A stretch of DNA of 64,000 bases from Aestuariivirga litoralis. GTDB lineage: Bacteria > Pseudomonadota > Alphaproteobacteria > Rhizobiales > Aestuariivirgaceae. Under the pieces are notes generated by a model. The model made no database searches, was not told the origin of the DNA, and saw only the letters and a list, made by a program, of their open reading frames with translations. The stretch lies in the NCBI RefSeq assembly GCF_003234965.1, contig NZ_QKVK01000001.1, positions 372,001-436,000 of the forward strand, given 5' to 3'. A program made the translations under genes and the position numbers. Shown in pieces: positions 1 to 8,128 of the stretch (position 1 is its first letter; the number at the start of each line of letters is the position of its first letter).

Positions 1-1
1 A

Positions 2-505
2 CCGGAGCAGGTGCTGGCAACCCCGGTGACGGGCGCCGCCGTGGTGTTCGACGACGACCACTACTATCTCGCACCCGCCATCGCCGAGCATCTGGCCCGT
101 CAGGGCGCCCAGGTCACCTACGTCACCAGCGCCGGCAAGGTGGCGGCCTGGTCGGAACTCACTGCCGAACAGCACCGCGCCCATGCGCGCCTGCTGGAGC
201 TTGGCGTGACGGTGATCGTCAATGCGCTGGTGAGCGGACTGAGGCCGGGCGTGGCTGTCGTGAGCTGCGCCTATTCCGGCGCCACGCGCGAGATCGCGGC
301 TGATCGCGTCGTGCCCGTCACATCGCGTGATGGCGACGACGCGCTCTGCCATGCGCTGAAGGGCAACGGCCTGGCCTCGCTCGCACTCATCGGCGATGCG
401 CGTGCCCCGGGGCTGATCGTGCACGCCGTCTATGCCGGGCACAGGCTGGCGCGGGAATTCGGCGAGGCCGATGTGACGGTCAGGAGGGAGCGGCCCCTCT
501 GCTGA
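2..505 (+). CDS. NADH:flavin oxidoreductase / trimethylamine dehydrogenase-like, C-terminal fragment
   Basis: The reading frame is open from the first bases of the window, so the gene starts upstream and only about 167 C-terminal residues are seen. They look like the C-terminal nucleotide-binding part of the trimethylamine/dimethylamine dehydrogenase and 2,4-dienoyl-CoA reductase group: a strand ending VVFDDD, then HYYLAPAIAEHLA, then a second strand VTYVTSAG. In that family this end holds a dinucleotide-binding fold behind an FMN TIM barrel. The substrate (methylated amine, N-methylproline, enoate) cannot be told from this piece. Two GTG codons near the edge could be mistaken for starts, but the fold makes no sense as a free-standing protein. 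Confidence 0.8.
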   Translation, partial: PEQVLATPVTGAAVVFDDDHYYLAPAIAEHLARQGAQVTYVTSAGKVAAWSELTAEQHRAHARLLELGVTVIVNALVSGLRPGVAVVSCAYSGATREIAADRVVPVTSRDGDDALCHALKGNGLASLALIGDARAPGLIVHAVYAGHRLAREFGEADVTVRRERPLC

Positions 506-514
506 GGCACCCCC

Positions 515-826
515 TCAATCGATGATGGACGCAATGGTCTTGCCGTCTCCTGCACAGCCCGCCGCCGGGGCGGGCAGTGTTGCCTGCGCACTGGCGAAGG
601 TCTTCCCGGCATTGGTGACATCCGCATAGTTGTAGCGGAAGCGGTTGACCGGCCTGGCATTGGTGCCGACGGTGAGAAGGGCGGGGGCCTGCCCCTTGCC
701 CGCCAGCGTGGCCGGGCAGTTTCCGGCGGCAAGCCTCACAGCCGGCGCGGTGTCGCTCATCGCGGCGACCGCGGAGAGGAGCAGCGTGGCGGAAACGGAT
801 GCAATCACGAGCGTGATGGTCTTCAT
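515..826 (-). CDS. small exported protein of unknown function
   Basis: This 103-residue protein was not recognised. It opens with a basic MK and a hydrophobic stretch ending in SAVAA near residue 22, a typical Sec signal peptide, so the mature product is about 80 residues in the periplasm. The mature part has two cysteines (in GNCPATL and AAGCAGDG) that could form a disulfide. A GGAGAACC ribosome site lies seven or so bases before the ATG. It converges with the flavin enzyme fragment on its left. There is no operon partner. It is likely a real gene because of the signal peptide and ribosome site, but its function is unknown. Confidence 0.6.
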   Translation of the reverse strand: MKTITLVIASVSATLLLSAVAAMSDTAPAVRLAAGNCPATLAGKGQAPALLTVGTNARPVNRFRYNYADVTNAGKTFASAQATLPAPAAGCAGDGKTIASIID

Positions 827-920
827 CGGGGTTCTCCAGTGACAGCGATGGTCAATGGATAGGCGACCCGGCGCCCGCCCGCTGTGGCAATTCCCACGCG
901 GGTGCTGCGGTCGTGTTGCG

Positions 921-1361
921 CTAGAGCTGCTTCACCAGCGCAGCGTCGTCTTGCGGCTGGCCAGGCTCCGCTGCCGCTTCCCGCCAGCCGCGGCGGCGGT
1001 AGAAGGCGAAGGCACGGCTGTCGCGTTCCGTCGAAAGCCGTGCCTCGGCATGGCCCTGCCGCTTCAGCCAGTGCTCGCAGGCCAGGAGCAGCGCGCTGCC
1101 ATGGCCCTTGCCCTCATGCGCAGCATCCATGAACAGCGCGAAGATCGAGCCGTCGCGCCGGTCGGCCATGGAGAAGCCGGCGATGGCATCGCCCTCCATC
1201 GCCACCCAGCAGGCGAGGTGCCCGTCGTTCAGCTCGGCAGCGATCGACTGATGCGTGATGCCGAGTGCGGCCATGCCCTCGACCGAGAGGTGGTTCTCCG
1301 TCACCGCCGTGCGGATGCGGGTGAGCGCGGGCAGATCGGCAACCTGCCCGGCGCGGATCAT
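921..1361 (-). CDS. GNAT family N-acetyltransferase
   Basis: This 146-residue protein has the GNAT fold: an N-terminal RAGQVADLPALTRIR strand-helix, a central beta segment GSIFALFMDAAHEG and the acetyl-CoA pyrophosphate loop GKGHGSALL near residues 84-92, followed by the late motif AFAFYRRRGWRE. It transfers an acetyl group from acetyl-CoA to an amine that cannot be predicted. Its ATG overlaps the stop of the upstream SDR gene by four bases (ATGA), so the two are probably translated together. The frame stays open far upstream, but that extension is out of frame with the strongly coding SDR gene and is not real. Confidence 0.85.
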   Translation of the reverse strand: MIRAGQVADLPALTRIRTAVTENHLSVEGMAALGITHQSIAAELNDGHLACWVAMEGDAIAGFSMADRRDGSIFALFMDAAHEGKGHGSALLLACEHWLKRQGHAEARLSTERDSRAFAFYRRRGWREAAAEPGQPQDDAALVKQL

Positions 1362-2131
1362 GCCTTCACCGGAACCGTGTAGTTCAGCGGCATGCGGCCG
1401 CCATCGACATAGATGGTCTCGCCGGTGACGTAGCTTGCATCCTCCGACACCAGGAAGGCAGCGATGGCGGCAACCTCGGCCGGCGTGCCGGCACGGCCCA
1501 GGGGCGTGCGCGACATGGCGCGGTCCATGGCCGCCTTGTCGGACAGCACGCCGCGCGCCATGTCGGTGTCGATGGTGCCGGGGCCGATGGCGTTGACGCG
1601 GATGCCATGGGGTGCCAGCGCGATGGAGGTGGCCCGCGTCATCTGCGAGACGCCGCCCTTCGACATGCAGTAGGTGACGATGCCGGGAATGGCCAGCGTG
1701 TCGTTGACCGACGACATGTTGACGATGGCCCCGGGCCTGCGGCCCGCGGCGGCCTGCTTCAGCATCTGCCGTGCCGAGGCCTGCAGCATGAGGAAGGACC
1801 CCTTGAGATTGATGCCGATGACGCGGTCGAACTCGGCTTCCGTCACATCGAGAAAGTCGGTGTTCGACGACACGGCGGCATTGTTGACGAGAATGTCGAG
1901 GGCGCCAAACTTCCTTACCGTGAAGGCGACGAGGGCCTTCACGTCGGCCGCCTTCGCCACGTCGCAATGCCTGTAGGCGGCACCCAGCCGCTTCGCGGCC
2001 GCCCTGCCCTCCTTGTCGAGCACGTCGGCCAGCACCACGCTCGCCCCTTCCTTCGCCAGCCTCTCGGCGATGGCAAGGCCGATGCCGCGCGAGGCACCGG
2101 TCACGATGGCGATGCGTTTCTTCAATCTCAA
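1358..2131 (-). CDS. SDR family NAD(P)-dependent oxidoreductase
   Basis: A 257-residue classical short-chain dehydrogenase. The cofactor loop TGASRGIG is at residues 11-18, NNAA near 83-86, the catalytic serine in MSS near 139-141, and the YCMSK catalytic motif places Tyr154 and Lys158. The C-terminal VTGETIYVDGG is the usual substrate-loop end of the family. An aspartate at the end of strand two (VVLADV) suggests NAD rather than NADP. The substrate is unknown. It is followed by a GNAT gene with a four-base overlap and preceded by a second SDR, so the two reductases and the acetyltransferase may share a transcript. Confidence 0.9.
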   Translation of the reverse strand: MRLKKRIAIVTGASRGIGLAIAERLAKEGASVVLADVLDKEGRAAAKRLGAAYRHCDVAKAADVKALVAFTVRKFGALDILVNNAAVSSNTDFLDVTEAEFDRVIGINLKGSFLMLQASARQMLKQAAAGRRPGAIVNMSSVNDTLAIPGIVTYCMSKGGVSQMTRATSIALAPHGIRVNAIGPGTIDTDMARGVLSDKAAMDRAMSRTPLGRAGTPAEVAAIAAFLVSEDASYVTGETIYVDGGRMPLNYTVPVKA

Positions 2132-2153
2132 GATGGCAGCTCCTGTTGGCGTC

Positions 2154-2891
2154 TCAGGCGAGGCCGCCGGTGTCCGGGTCGATGATGATGGAAGCGAGCG
2201 TCACGTGGCGCGGGCGCTCCAGCGCGAAGAGGATGGTCTCGACGATGTCGCGATTGGTGACGGAGGACGCCGCGTCGCGTGGCCTGTCCCAGGCCGGGTC
2301 GAGCGGCGACAGGTCCTCGATATAGGGCGGGAAGACGGCTTGGACGCGCACCGGCCGGCCCTTCAGCTCCTGCCGCAGCCCGTCGCTGATCGCCGCCTGC
2401 GCCTGCTTCGAGGCGGCATAGGCGACGGAAGCCGTCTGCAGCCGCGTGTTAGGAAGGCCCGAGATCGACACGATGGTCATGATGTCACCGGCACCGGATT
2501 TCTCGAGCAGCGGCACCAGCCCGCGCGTCAGCAGCATGGTGCCGGTGACATTGGCCGAGATGGTCTGGCTGATCGCCAGTGCGTCATGGTCCGTCATGCG
2601 GCCGGGCAGCCACTGCGCGGCATTGTTGATGAGGATGTCGACGGGCTTTCCCTCGTCGCGCAGGCCCTTGGCGAAGAGCGTCACCTCGGAGGCATCCGCC
2701 ATGTCGAGGAGGCGCGCCTCGGGCTTGCGGCCGGTGCGGTTCTTGATCGCCTCCGCCACCGCGGTGAGGTTTTCGCGGCTGCGGCCGGTGATGAGAAGAT
2801 CCGCCCCCTGGTCGGCCAGCACCACGGCCAGCGCGGCCCCCAGTCCCCGCCCCGCGCCGGTGATGATCACCCGCTTGCCTTTGAACGCCAT
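2154..2891 (-). CDS. SDR family oxidoreductase
   Basis: A 245-residue short-chain dehydrogenase with TGAGRGLG at 11-18, INNAA near 88-92, Ser142 in the VSIS segment and YAASK giving Tyr158 and Lys162. An arginine after the second strand (ITGRSRE) suggests NADP preference. The ATG at 2891 was chosen because GGGAGG sits just before it. A TTG six codons earlier is also open but would overlap the upstream gene's stop and lacks a ribosome site. It lies between the MFS transporter gene and the first SDR on the same strand. Substrate unknown. Confidence 0.88.
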   Translation of the reverse strand: MAFKGKRVIITGAGRGLGAALAVVLADQGADLLITGRSRENLTAVAEAIKNRTGRKPEARLLDMADASEVTLFAKGLRDEGKPVDILINNAAQWLPGRMTDHDALAISQTISANVTGTMLLTRGLVPLLEKSGAGDIMTIVSISGLPNTRLQTASVAYAASKQAQAAISDGLRQELKGRPVRVQAVFPPYIEDLSPLDPAWDRPRDAASSVTNRDIVETILFALERPRHVTLASIIIDPDTGGLA

Positions 2892-2905
2892 GGCCGTCCC
2901 TCCCC

Positions 2906-4063
2906 TCAATAGGTGTCAGCTGCCTTCACTGCACGTGCAAACACGGCGATGATAAGCGCTGCGACGACGGTGAGGAAGAGGGCGGCGGTCAGGCTCGTCA
3001 CCTGCGCCACGAAGCCGATCAGCGGCGGGCCGGAGAGAAAGCCGGTATAGCCCAGCGTCGTCACCGCGGCGATGCCGCGGCCCGGCGCCGTGGGCTCCAG
3101 CCTGCCGCCGCCGGCAAACAGCACGGGTGCCACGTTGCCGATGCCGACACCGGCGATGAAGAAGGCAATGATGGCGATCATCGGTGTCGGCGCCACCAGG
3201 AACAGCGCGGTGCCCGCGGCGGTCAGGAGCGCGCTGACAGCCACCATGCGCACCGCCCCGGCCTTGAGCCTGATCCAGTCGCCGGAGAGGCGCGACAGCG
3301 CCATGCCACCCTGGTAGACGGCGAAGCCCAGCGCGGCGATGCCGGCCTCCACCGCGAAGGTCTCGCGCATGAAGATCGCCGACCAGTCGATGATCGAGCC
3401 CTCGATCATCAGTGCCAGGTAGCACAGCAGGCCGAGCCCGATGGTGGCCTTCGTCGGCCAGGCGAAATGCGAACCCGAGAGGCCCTTGTCGATGCTGCCC
3501 GGCAGGAAGAAGCGCGTGGCCCCGATGAGCAGCACCAGCGCGATCGCCACCATGGTGACGGTTTGCGCAATCTCGCCGAAGCCCTGCAGCAGCGCGCCGC
3601 CCAGGAAGGCGCCGGCCATGGCGCCCACGCTGTAGACGCCATGCAGCATCGACATGATGGGCTTCTTCATCGCCTTCTCGACCGCGATGCCATGGGCGTT
3701 CATGGCCACGTCCATGCTGCCGATGGCCATGCCCATGAGGGCGCCGCCCAGCGCGAAGGTGGCGAGCGTCGGCGCCAGCACCGGCGCGAAGAAGGCGGCG
3801 CAGAACATGAGGCCGGTGAGCGTGATCATGCGCGCGCTGCCATAGCGGTTGATCAGCACGCCCGCGGTAGGCATGGCGATGACCGCGCCCCCGGCGATCG
3901 ACAGCAGCGCCAGGCCGAAGATGCCGGGCCCCACGCCCAGGCGTTCCTTGGCGAGCGGCACATGCGGCACCCAGGCCCCGATGAGGAGGCCCATGAGCAG
4001 GAATGAGGCGGCGACGGCCCAGCGCGCGTGCGCGGCCTTCAGGGCCGGTGTGGCGGATGTCAT
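2906..4063 (-). CDS. MFS transporter (YbjJ-like)
   Basis: A 385-residue inner-membrane protein of the major facilitator superfamily, with about twelve hydrophobic segments and a short cytoplasmic link in the middle (GSIDKGLSGSHFAWPTKA). The sequence GAWVPHVPLAKERLGVGPG at the start and the conserved MDVAMNAHG in the fourth segment resemble the YbjJ/fucose-permease branch, whose substrates are mostly unknown. The frame is open for more than 500 codons further upstream, but that part is arginine/histidine-rich and lacks the family's character. The start at 4063 gives MTSATPALKAAHARW, a normal N terminus. A gap of 14 bases separates it from the SDR that follows. Confidence 0.88.
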   Translation of the reverse strand: MTSATPALKAAHARWAVAASFLLMGLLIGAWVPHVPLAKERLGVGPGIFGLALLSIAGGAVIAMPTAGVLINRYGSARMITLTGLMFCAAFFAPVLAPTLATFALGGALMGMAIGSMDVAMNAHGIAVEKAMKKPIMSMLHGVYSVGAMAGAFLGGALLQGFGEIAQTVTMVAIALVLLIGATRFFLPGSIDKGLSGSHFAWPTKATIGLGLLCYLALMIEGSIIDWSAIFMRETFAVEAGIAALGFAVYQGGMALSRLSGDWIRLKAGAVRMVAVSALLTAAGTALFLVAPTPMIAIIAFFIAGVGIGNVAPVLFAGGGRLEPTAPGRGIAAVTTLGYTGFLSGPPLIGFVAQVTSLTAALFLTVVAALIIAVFARAVKAADTY

Positions 4064-4165
4064 CGTGTCTTCTGCGTTATGTTGCGCTGCATCCCTAGCG
4101 GATTGCGCCCTGCGCCGCCAAGCGCCATTGTCGCTCCACAACAGGAACGGGAAACCGGAGGGCCC

Positions 4166-4969
4166 ATGACCACCACCAGCGAAGACTCCGTTGCCTTCAC
4201 GCCGCGCCCACCGGCGGTGAAGATCAACACCATCTCCTTCGCCGATGTGAGGGCCGCGCTCGCCGCGGGCTGGCGGGATTTCCGCACGGCGCCGCTGATC
4301 GGACTGTTCTTCGGCGGCATCTATGCCGCGGGCGGCATCGCCATCTTCCTGCTGCTCAAGGTCTATCACGAGCCATGGTGGATCATCCCCATCGCGGTGG
4401 GCTTTCCGCTGATCGGGCCCTTCGTGGCGGTGGGCCTCTATGAAACGAGCCGACGCATCGCCGCGGGGGAACCGCTGAACTTCGGCGAGATCCTCACGGT
4501 GATCCTGGCCCAGCGCAAGCGCCAGGTGGCCTGGATGGCCTTCGTCGTGCTGTTCATCTTCTGGATGTGGCTCTACGAGGTGCGCATGCTGCTGGCGATC
4601 TTCCTCGGCTTCAAGTCCTTCTCGTCGGTCGAGGCCTTCCTCAACATCGTCACAACCACGCCGGAGGGGATCGGCTTCCTCGCGGTGGGCACCGGCGTCG
4701 GCGCGGCGATTTCCTTCGTGCTGTTCTGCACCACGGTGGTCGGTATCCCGCTGCTGCTCGACCGCGAGATCGACCTCATCACCGGCATCATCTACAGCTT
4801 CAAGGCGGTGCTGCAGAACCCGGTGCCGATGATCGGCTTCGGCATCCTCGTGGTGGCCCTCACCTTCCTCGCCTTCGTGCCGATGTTCCTCGGCCTGCTG
4901 GTGGTGCTGCCGGTGCTGGGGCACGCGACGTGGCACCTCTACAAGGCGGTGGTTGCGCCGGAGGGCTGA
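4166..4969 (+). CDS. DUF2189 domain integral membrane protein
   Basis: A 267-residue membrane protein with six or so hydrophobic segments: two near residues 43-90, and four more between about 115 and 255. It matches my recollection of the DUF2189 family, common next to respiratory and housekeeping genes in alphaproteobacteria and without a known role. The N-terminal 40 residues are soluble and carry a short conserved stretch KINTISFADVRAAL. The ATG at 4166 follows GGAGGGCC. It is divergent from the MFS gene, with about 100 bases between them that must hold both promoters. Confidence 0.8.
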   Translation: MTTTSEDSVAFTPRPPAVKINTISFADVRAALAAGWRDFRTAPLIGLFFGGIYAAGGIAIFLLLKVYHEPWWIIPIAVGFPLIGPFVAVGLYETSRRIAAGEPLNFGEILTVILAQRKRQVAWMAFVVLFIFWMWLYEVRMLLAIFLGFKSFSSVEAFLNIVTTTPEGIGFLAVGTGVGAAISFVLFCTTVVGIPLLLDREIDLITGIIYSFKAVLQNPVPMIGFGILVVALTFLAFVPMFLGLLVVLPVLGHATWHLYKAVVAPEG

Positions 4970-5010
4970 GCCCTGGCGCAGCGTGCGCGCGCCGTTCGGG
5001 CCCTGTTGCG

Positions 5011-5994
5011 CTAGCCGTTGACCAGCACGATCTTGCCGATGTGCTCGCTCGATTCCATCAGGGCATGGGCGGCGGCGGCCTCGGCGAGCGGGAAGGTGCG
5101 GAAGATGATCGGCTTCAGCTGTTCCGCCCCGAACAGCGGCCAGACGTTGCGTTCCAGCGCCCGCGCGATCTCCGCCTTCTCGGCCACGCTGCGGGCCCTG
5201 AGCGTGGAGCCGGTGAAGGTCAGCCGCTTCAGCATCAGCGGCATCCAGTCCACGTCGACGCGCGAACCCTTCTGGAAGGCGATCATCACGATGCGCCCGT
5301 GCATGGCAACGGCCTTCAGGTTCCTGGCGATGTAGTCGCCGCCCACCATGTCGAGGATCACGTCGGGCTTGATGCCCTTGTCGGCCAGCACGGCAACGAA
5401 ATCCTGGTCGCGGTAGTTGATGGCGAGGTCGGCGCCAAGCGCGATGCAGGCCTGGCATTTTTCCGCCGAACCCGCGGTCACCACCACGATCGCCCCGAAG
5501 GCCTTGCCCAGCATGATGGCCGTGGTGCCGATGCCGCTCGAGCCGCCATGCACCAGCAGCGTCTCGCCCTCCCTCAGGCGGCCGCGGTCGAACACATTGG
5601 TCCATACCGTGAAGAAGGTTTCGGGGATGGCCGCCGCTTCGGTGAAGCTGAGGCCGGGGGGAACCGGCAGGGCGTTGTCCTCGTGCACCACCGCGAATTC
5701 GGCATAGCCGCCGCCCGGCACCAGCGCGCAGACGCGGTCGCCTGCCTCATAGCGCTTCACGCCGTCACCCAAGGCCACGACCTCGCCGGCGATCTCGAGG
5801 CCTGGCGTGTCGGGGGCACCGGGCGGCGGCGGATAGCCCCCCTGGCGCTGCAGCACGTCCGGCCGGTTGACCCCCGCCGCCTTCACCCTGACCAGGATTT
5901 CCCCGGGCTTCGGCACCGGCACGGGGATCGTCACCGGCACCAGCGCGTCCGGGCCGCCGGGGGTGGTGATGGCGATGGCGGTCATGTCTTTCAT
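5011..5994 (-). CDS. NAD(P)H-quinone oxidoreductase, zinc-free MDR family
   Basis: A 327-residue medium-chain dehydrogenase of the quinone oxidoreductase / PIG3 type. The N-terminal GroES-like part has AAGVNRPDVLQRQG and the PGLEIAGEV segment. The nucleotide-binding part has LVHGGSSGIGTTAIMLGKAFGA, which in this family binds NADPH. No zinc-binding cysteines are present, as expected. It would reduce quinones or enone-type compounds in the cytosol. ATG codons at 5994 and 5985 are both possible; an AGAGGA lies before the first. It converges with the DUF2189 gene and is divergent from the DUF1192 gene. Confidence 0.9.
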   Translation of the reverse strand: MKDMTAIAITTPGGPDALVPVTIPVPVPKPGEILVRVKAAGVNRPDVLQRQGGYPPPPGAPDTPGLEIAGEVVALGDGVKRYEAGDRVCALVPGGGYAEFAVVHEDNALPVPPGLSFTEAAAIPETFFTVWTNVFDRGRLREGETLLVHGGSSGIGTTAIMLGKAFGAIVVVTAGSAEKCQACIALGADLAINYRDQDFVAVLADKGIKPDVILDMVGGDYIARNLKAVAMHGRIVMIAFQKGSRVDVDWMPLMLKRLTFTGSTLRARSVAEKAEIARALERNVWPLFGAEQLKPIIFRTFPLAEAAAAHALMESSEHIGKIVLVNG

Positions 5995-6091
5995 CGGCAA
6001 GGGTCCTCTTGAGGCACGTGTCCTCGCAGTTTGGGTTGAACCCCATGCCCCCGCAATGACAAAATGGCCGCGCCGCAAAGGAGTGCCGCCC

Positions 6092-6277
6092 ATGAGTTTC
6101 GAAGACCTGCCGAAAAAGCCCACTGGCGTCATGCTGGGCGAAGCCCTCGACCTCCTGTCGGTGTCCGAATTGGAACACCGGGTGAGCCAGCTCGAGGCGG
6201 AAATCCAGCGGGTGAAGGCGGCGATCCAGTCCAAGCAGGCGTCGAAAAACGCCGCGGACGCGTTTTTTCGCTCCTGA
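6092..6277 (+). CDS. DUF1192 family small protein
   Basis: A 61-residue protein matching DUF1192, a short alphaproteobacterial family of unknown role. It begins MSFEDLPKK and its second half (SVSELEHRVSQLEAEIQRV) is a heptad-patterned helix likely to form a coiled coil. A strong AAAGGAG eight bases before the ATG at 6092 decides the start over an in-frame ATG at 6057. In many Hyphomicrobiales this gene sits next to the DUF1465/RcdA gene, as it does here, with the putative small RNA between them. Confidence 0.85.
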   Translation: MSFEDLPKKPTGVMLGEALDLLSVSELEHRVSQLEAEIQRVKAAIQSKQASKNAADAFFRS

Positions 6278-6319
6278 GCCTCCCAATTTGGCACAAGCCG
6301 GGCCCTCCGGTTGCGCCTG

Positions 6320-6349
6320 TTAAGGTTTGGGTAAGGAATTAACGATAAT
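6320..6349 (+). promoter_or_regulatory. promoter with imperfect CtrA-like site and GATAAT -10
   Basis: Bases 6320-6334 read TTAAGGTTTGGGTAA, which on the other strand is TTAC-N7-TTAA, one base from the CtrA consensus TTAA-N7-TTAA. GATAAT at 6344-6349 is a near-consensus -10 element placed to start a transcript at about 6356. If bound, CtrA could control the small RNA and the rcdA gene beyond it. The box is imperfect and short, so this is a weak prediction. Confidence 0.4.
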
Positions 6350-6355
6350 CTCTGA

Positions 6356-6460
6356 AACTGTAATCCTTGACCGGATTGCTCCGAGTGGTTCTCCACCACT
6401 CTGTTTGACGCCTCCCTGTTTGAAACTTTCAAGCCGCGCGTCTCTTGCGCGGCTTTTTTT
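6356..6460 (+). ncRNA. putative trans-acting small RNA, AbcR/alpha-r15-like
   Basis: This non-coding stretch folds as three successive hairpins. The first pairs AATCC (6362-6366) with GGATT (6373-6377). The second pairs GAGTGGT (6383-6389) with ACCACTC (6395-6401) around the loop TCTCC. The third, AAGCCGCGC (6431-6439) with GCGCGGCTT (6447-6455), runs into seven T residues and is a clear intrinsic terminator. Between the second and third is unpaired CCTCCC (6411-6416), complementary to ribosome-binding sites. A GATAAT -10 would start it near 6356, giving about 105 nt. Three hairpins with exposed CUCC motifs are the hallmark of the Hfq-dependent AbcR/alpha-r15 RNAs of Rhizobiales, which silence transporter mRNAs. 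The family assignment is from memory of the fold, not an alignment. Confidence 0.55.
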
Positions 6461-6589
6461 GGGTCTGGCACTGCTCTTGCTTTGGGAATTCCGGGGCAGC
6501 GCTCGATCATTGACCTTGGTTACAACCCGGTTCATGATCGCTCGAAGCTCCGTGCCAAGACAAATGCGAGCCCCGAGGAAATTCCCGTC

Positions 6590-7111
6590 ATGCCGTCCGC
6601 CAGAGCCTCCGTCACCGTCGATTTCATGTCGCGCTTCACGGCGTCCGAGCAATTCGACAAGGTGTTCCGGGAGGGCATGGGCCTGGTCGAGGAGACCGCC
6701 AACTACCTTGATGGTCCGGGCCGGCAGGATGCCCGCCTGCTCGACCGCCACGGCGCCGTCGCCTATGCCACCGAAAGCATGCGGCTGACCACGCGCCTGA
6801 TGCAGCTTGCCTCCTGGCTGCTCCTCCAGCGCGCCATCGGTGCGGGCGAAATGAGCCAGGACGACGTGAAGAAGGAGCGCCACCGCATTTCGCTGGCCGA
6901 CATCGGCCGCGGCAAGGCGCTCAACGGGTCGGAACAGCTGCCGCCGGCGCTGAACGACATCATCGAGCGCTCGCTGTCGCTGCACCAGCGCGTCCTCAAG
7001 TTCGACGCCATGCTGAACATGCAGGCCAAGGCCGAGGTGGCCGCCCCCGCCCCCAGCCCGGTGTCGAGCCAGCTGGACCGGCTGGCGGCCGTGTTCGGCG
7101 CCCGCAGCTGA
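6590..7111 (+). CDS. rcdA: DUF1465 family protein, RcdA-like proteolytic adaptor
   Basis: A 173-residue, mostly helical cytosolic protein of the DUF1465 family, whose characterised member is RcdA of Caulobacter, an adaptor that helps ClpXP degrade the cell-cycle regulator CtrA. Typical segments seen here are TVDFMSRFTASEQFDKVF, RLLDRHGAVAYATESMRL and TTRLMQLASWLLLQRA, which form the family's helical bundle. The tail from about residue 145 is proline/alanine-rich and probably disordered. The ATG at 6590 follows GAGGAA by nine bases; an open frame continues upstream through the small-RNA terminator and is not used. Function is inferred from the family. Confidence 0.8.
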   Translation: MPSARASVTVDFMSRFTASEQFDKVFREGMGLVEETANYLDGPGRQDARLLDRHGAVAYATESMRLTTRLMQLASWLLLQRAIGAGEMSQDDVKKERHRISLADIGRGKALNGSEQLPPALNDIIERSLSLHQRVLKFDAMLNMQAKAEVAAPAPSPVSSQLDRLAAVFGARS

Positions 7112-7182
7112 CGTCACTCCGGACGGTTGCCTTGCAGGCGCGTTGACGGCAGAAGCATTCCTGTCAAAGACCGGACCTGCAC

Positions 7183-8052
7183 TTGCGCCAGCGACTGACC
7201 CTTGCAACCCTGCTTTTCCTGCTGCCCGCCGCCACGGTGGCAGCCGCGGCACCGCCGCCGCTGCCCTCGACCGAGGACGAGCGCAAGAGCTTTGCCGAGA
7301 AGGTCTGCACCGCCATCGACAGCCGCGCCGTGGAGCATGGCCTGCCGCAGTCCTTCATCGCCCGGCTGATCTGGAAGGAAAGCCTGTTCGACCCCGGCGC
7401 GGTGAGCCCCAAGGGCGCCCAGGGCATTGCCCAGTTCATGCCCGGTACCGCGAAGCTCCGTGGCCTCGATGACCCGTTCGACACCGACAAGGCCCTGGCC
7501 GCCTCGATTGCCTATCTGGCGGAGCTGCGCAGCAGCTTCGGCAACCTCGGGCTCGCCGCCGCGGCCTACAACGCCGGCGAGGAGCGGGTGCGCAAATGGC
7601 TCTCGGGCAAGGGCGGCCTGCCCTACGAGACGCAGGACTACGTCTATTCCATCACCGGCCACGGCCATGACGAATGGAAGGAGGACAAGGCCAGCTTCGA
7701 CATACCGGCGCTGGGCAAGGAGGGCAGCTTTGCCGACCAGTGCCGCAGCCTGGTGATGCGGGAACTCTCGCCCCAGGCGGTCGAGGTGAAGCAGGCGAAC
7801 TGGAAGCCATGGGGCGTGGTGCTGACCGGCGGCTTCAGCCAGGCCCGCGCACTGCAGGCCTTCCGCGTCATCCGCAACCGTTTCGACATCATCAGGGACG
7901 AGGACCCGCTGGTCATCCGCAAGCTCAACCGCTCCATGGGCCGGCGCAAGATGGTGCGGGTGATGATCGGCCGCGACACCCGTGCCGAGGCCCAGCAGCT
8001 GTGCCGCGAACTCACCGCCCGCGGCGGCGTCTGCCTCGTCGCGCGCAACTGA
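7183..8052 (+). CDS. lytic transglycosylase (SLT domain) with C-terminal SPOR-like domain
   Basis: A 289-residue exported enzyme that cleaves peptidoglycan glycan strands. A signal peptide covers about residues 1-22. The SLT domain has the catalytic glutamate in KESLFDP (Glu66), then GAQGIAQFMPGTA and AAAYNAGEERV, all standard transglycosylase motifs. The last 80 residues (GVVLTGGFSQARALQAF ... CLVARN) have the beta-alpha-beta pattern of a SPOR domain, which binds denuded glycan at the septum. The only sensible start is TTG at 7183, because the signal peptide begins directly after it; the ribosome site is weak. It follows rcdA by about 70 bases. Confidence 0.88.
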   Translation: MRQRLTLATLLFLLPAATVAAAAPPPLPSTEDERKSFAEKVCTAIDSRAVEHGLPQSFIARLIWKESLFDPGAVSPKGAQGIAQFMPGTAKLRGLDDPFDTDKALAASIAYLAELRSSFGNLGLAAAAYNAGEERVRKWLSGKGGLPYETQDYVYSITGHGHDEWKEDKASFDIPALGKEGSFADQCRSLVMRELSPQAVEVKQANWKPWGVVLTGGFSQARALQAFRVIRNRFDIIRDEDPLVIRKLNRSMGRRKMVRVMIGRDTRAEAQQLCRELTARGGVCLVARN

Positions 8053-8128
8053 CCGCCGCAGCGGTTTGCCACCTCGCCGAGCCTGTGGTCTATTGCGCCG
8101 GCATGCTGATTTGACGAAGGGCCCGCCC

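Noticed and set aside
1362-1967. N-terminal extension of the first GNAT gene
   Set aside because: It is out of frame with the SDR gene on the same strand; the four-base overlap ATG at 1361 begins a complete GNAT domain.
4064-5605. Open frame running upstream of the MFS gene for more than 500 codons
   Set aside because: It is antisense to clearly coding DUF2189 and quinone oxidoreductase sequence, is rich in Arg, His, Asp and Gln and has no family features; the MFS start at 4063 fits a normal N terminus.
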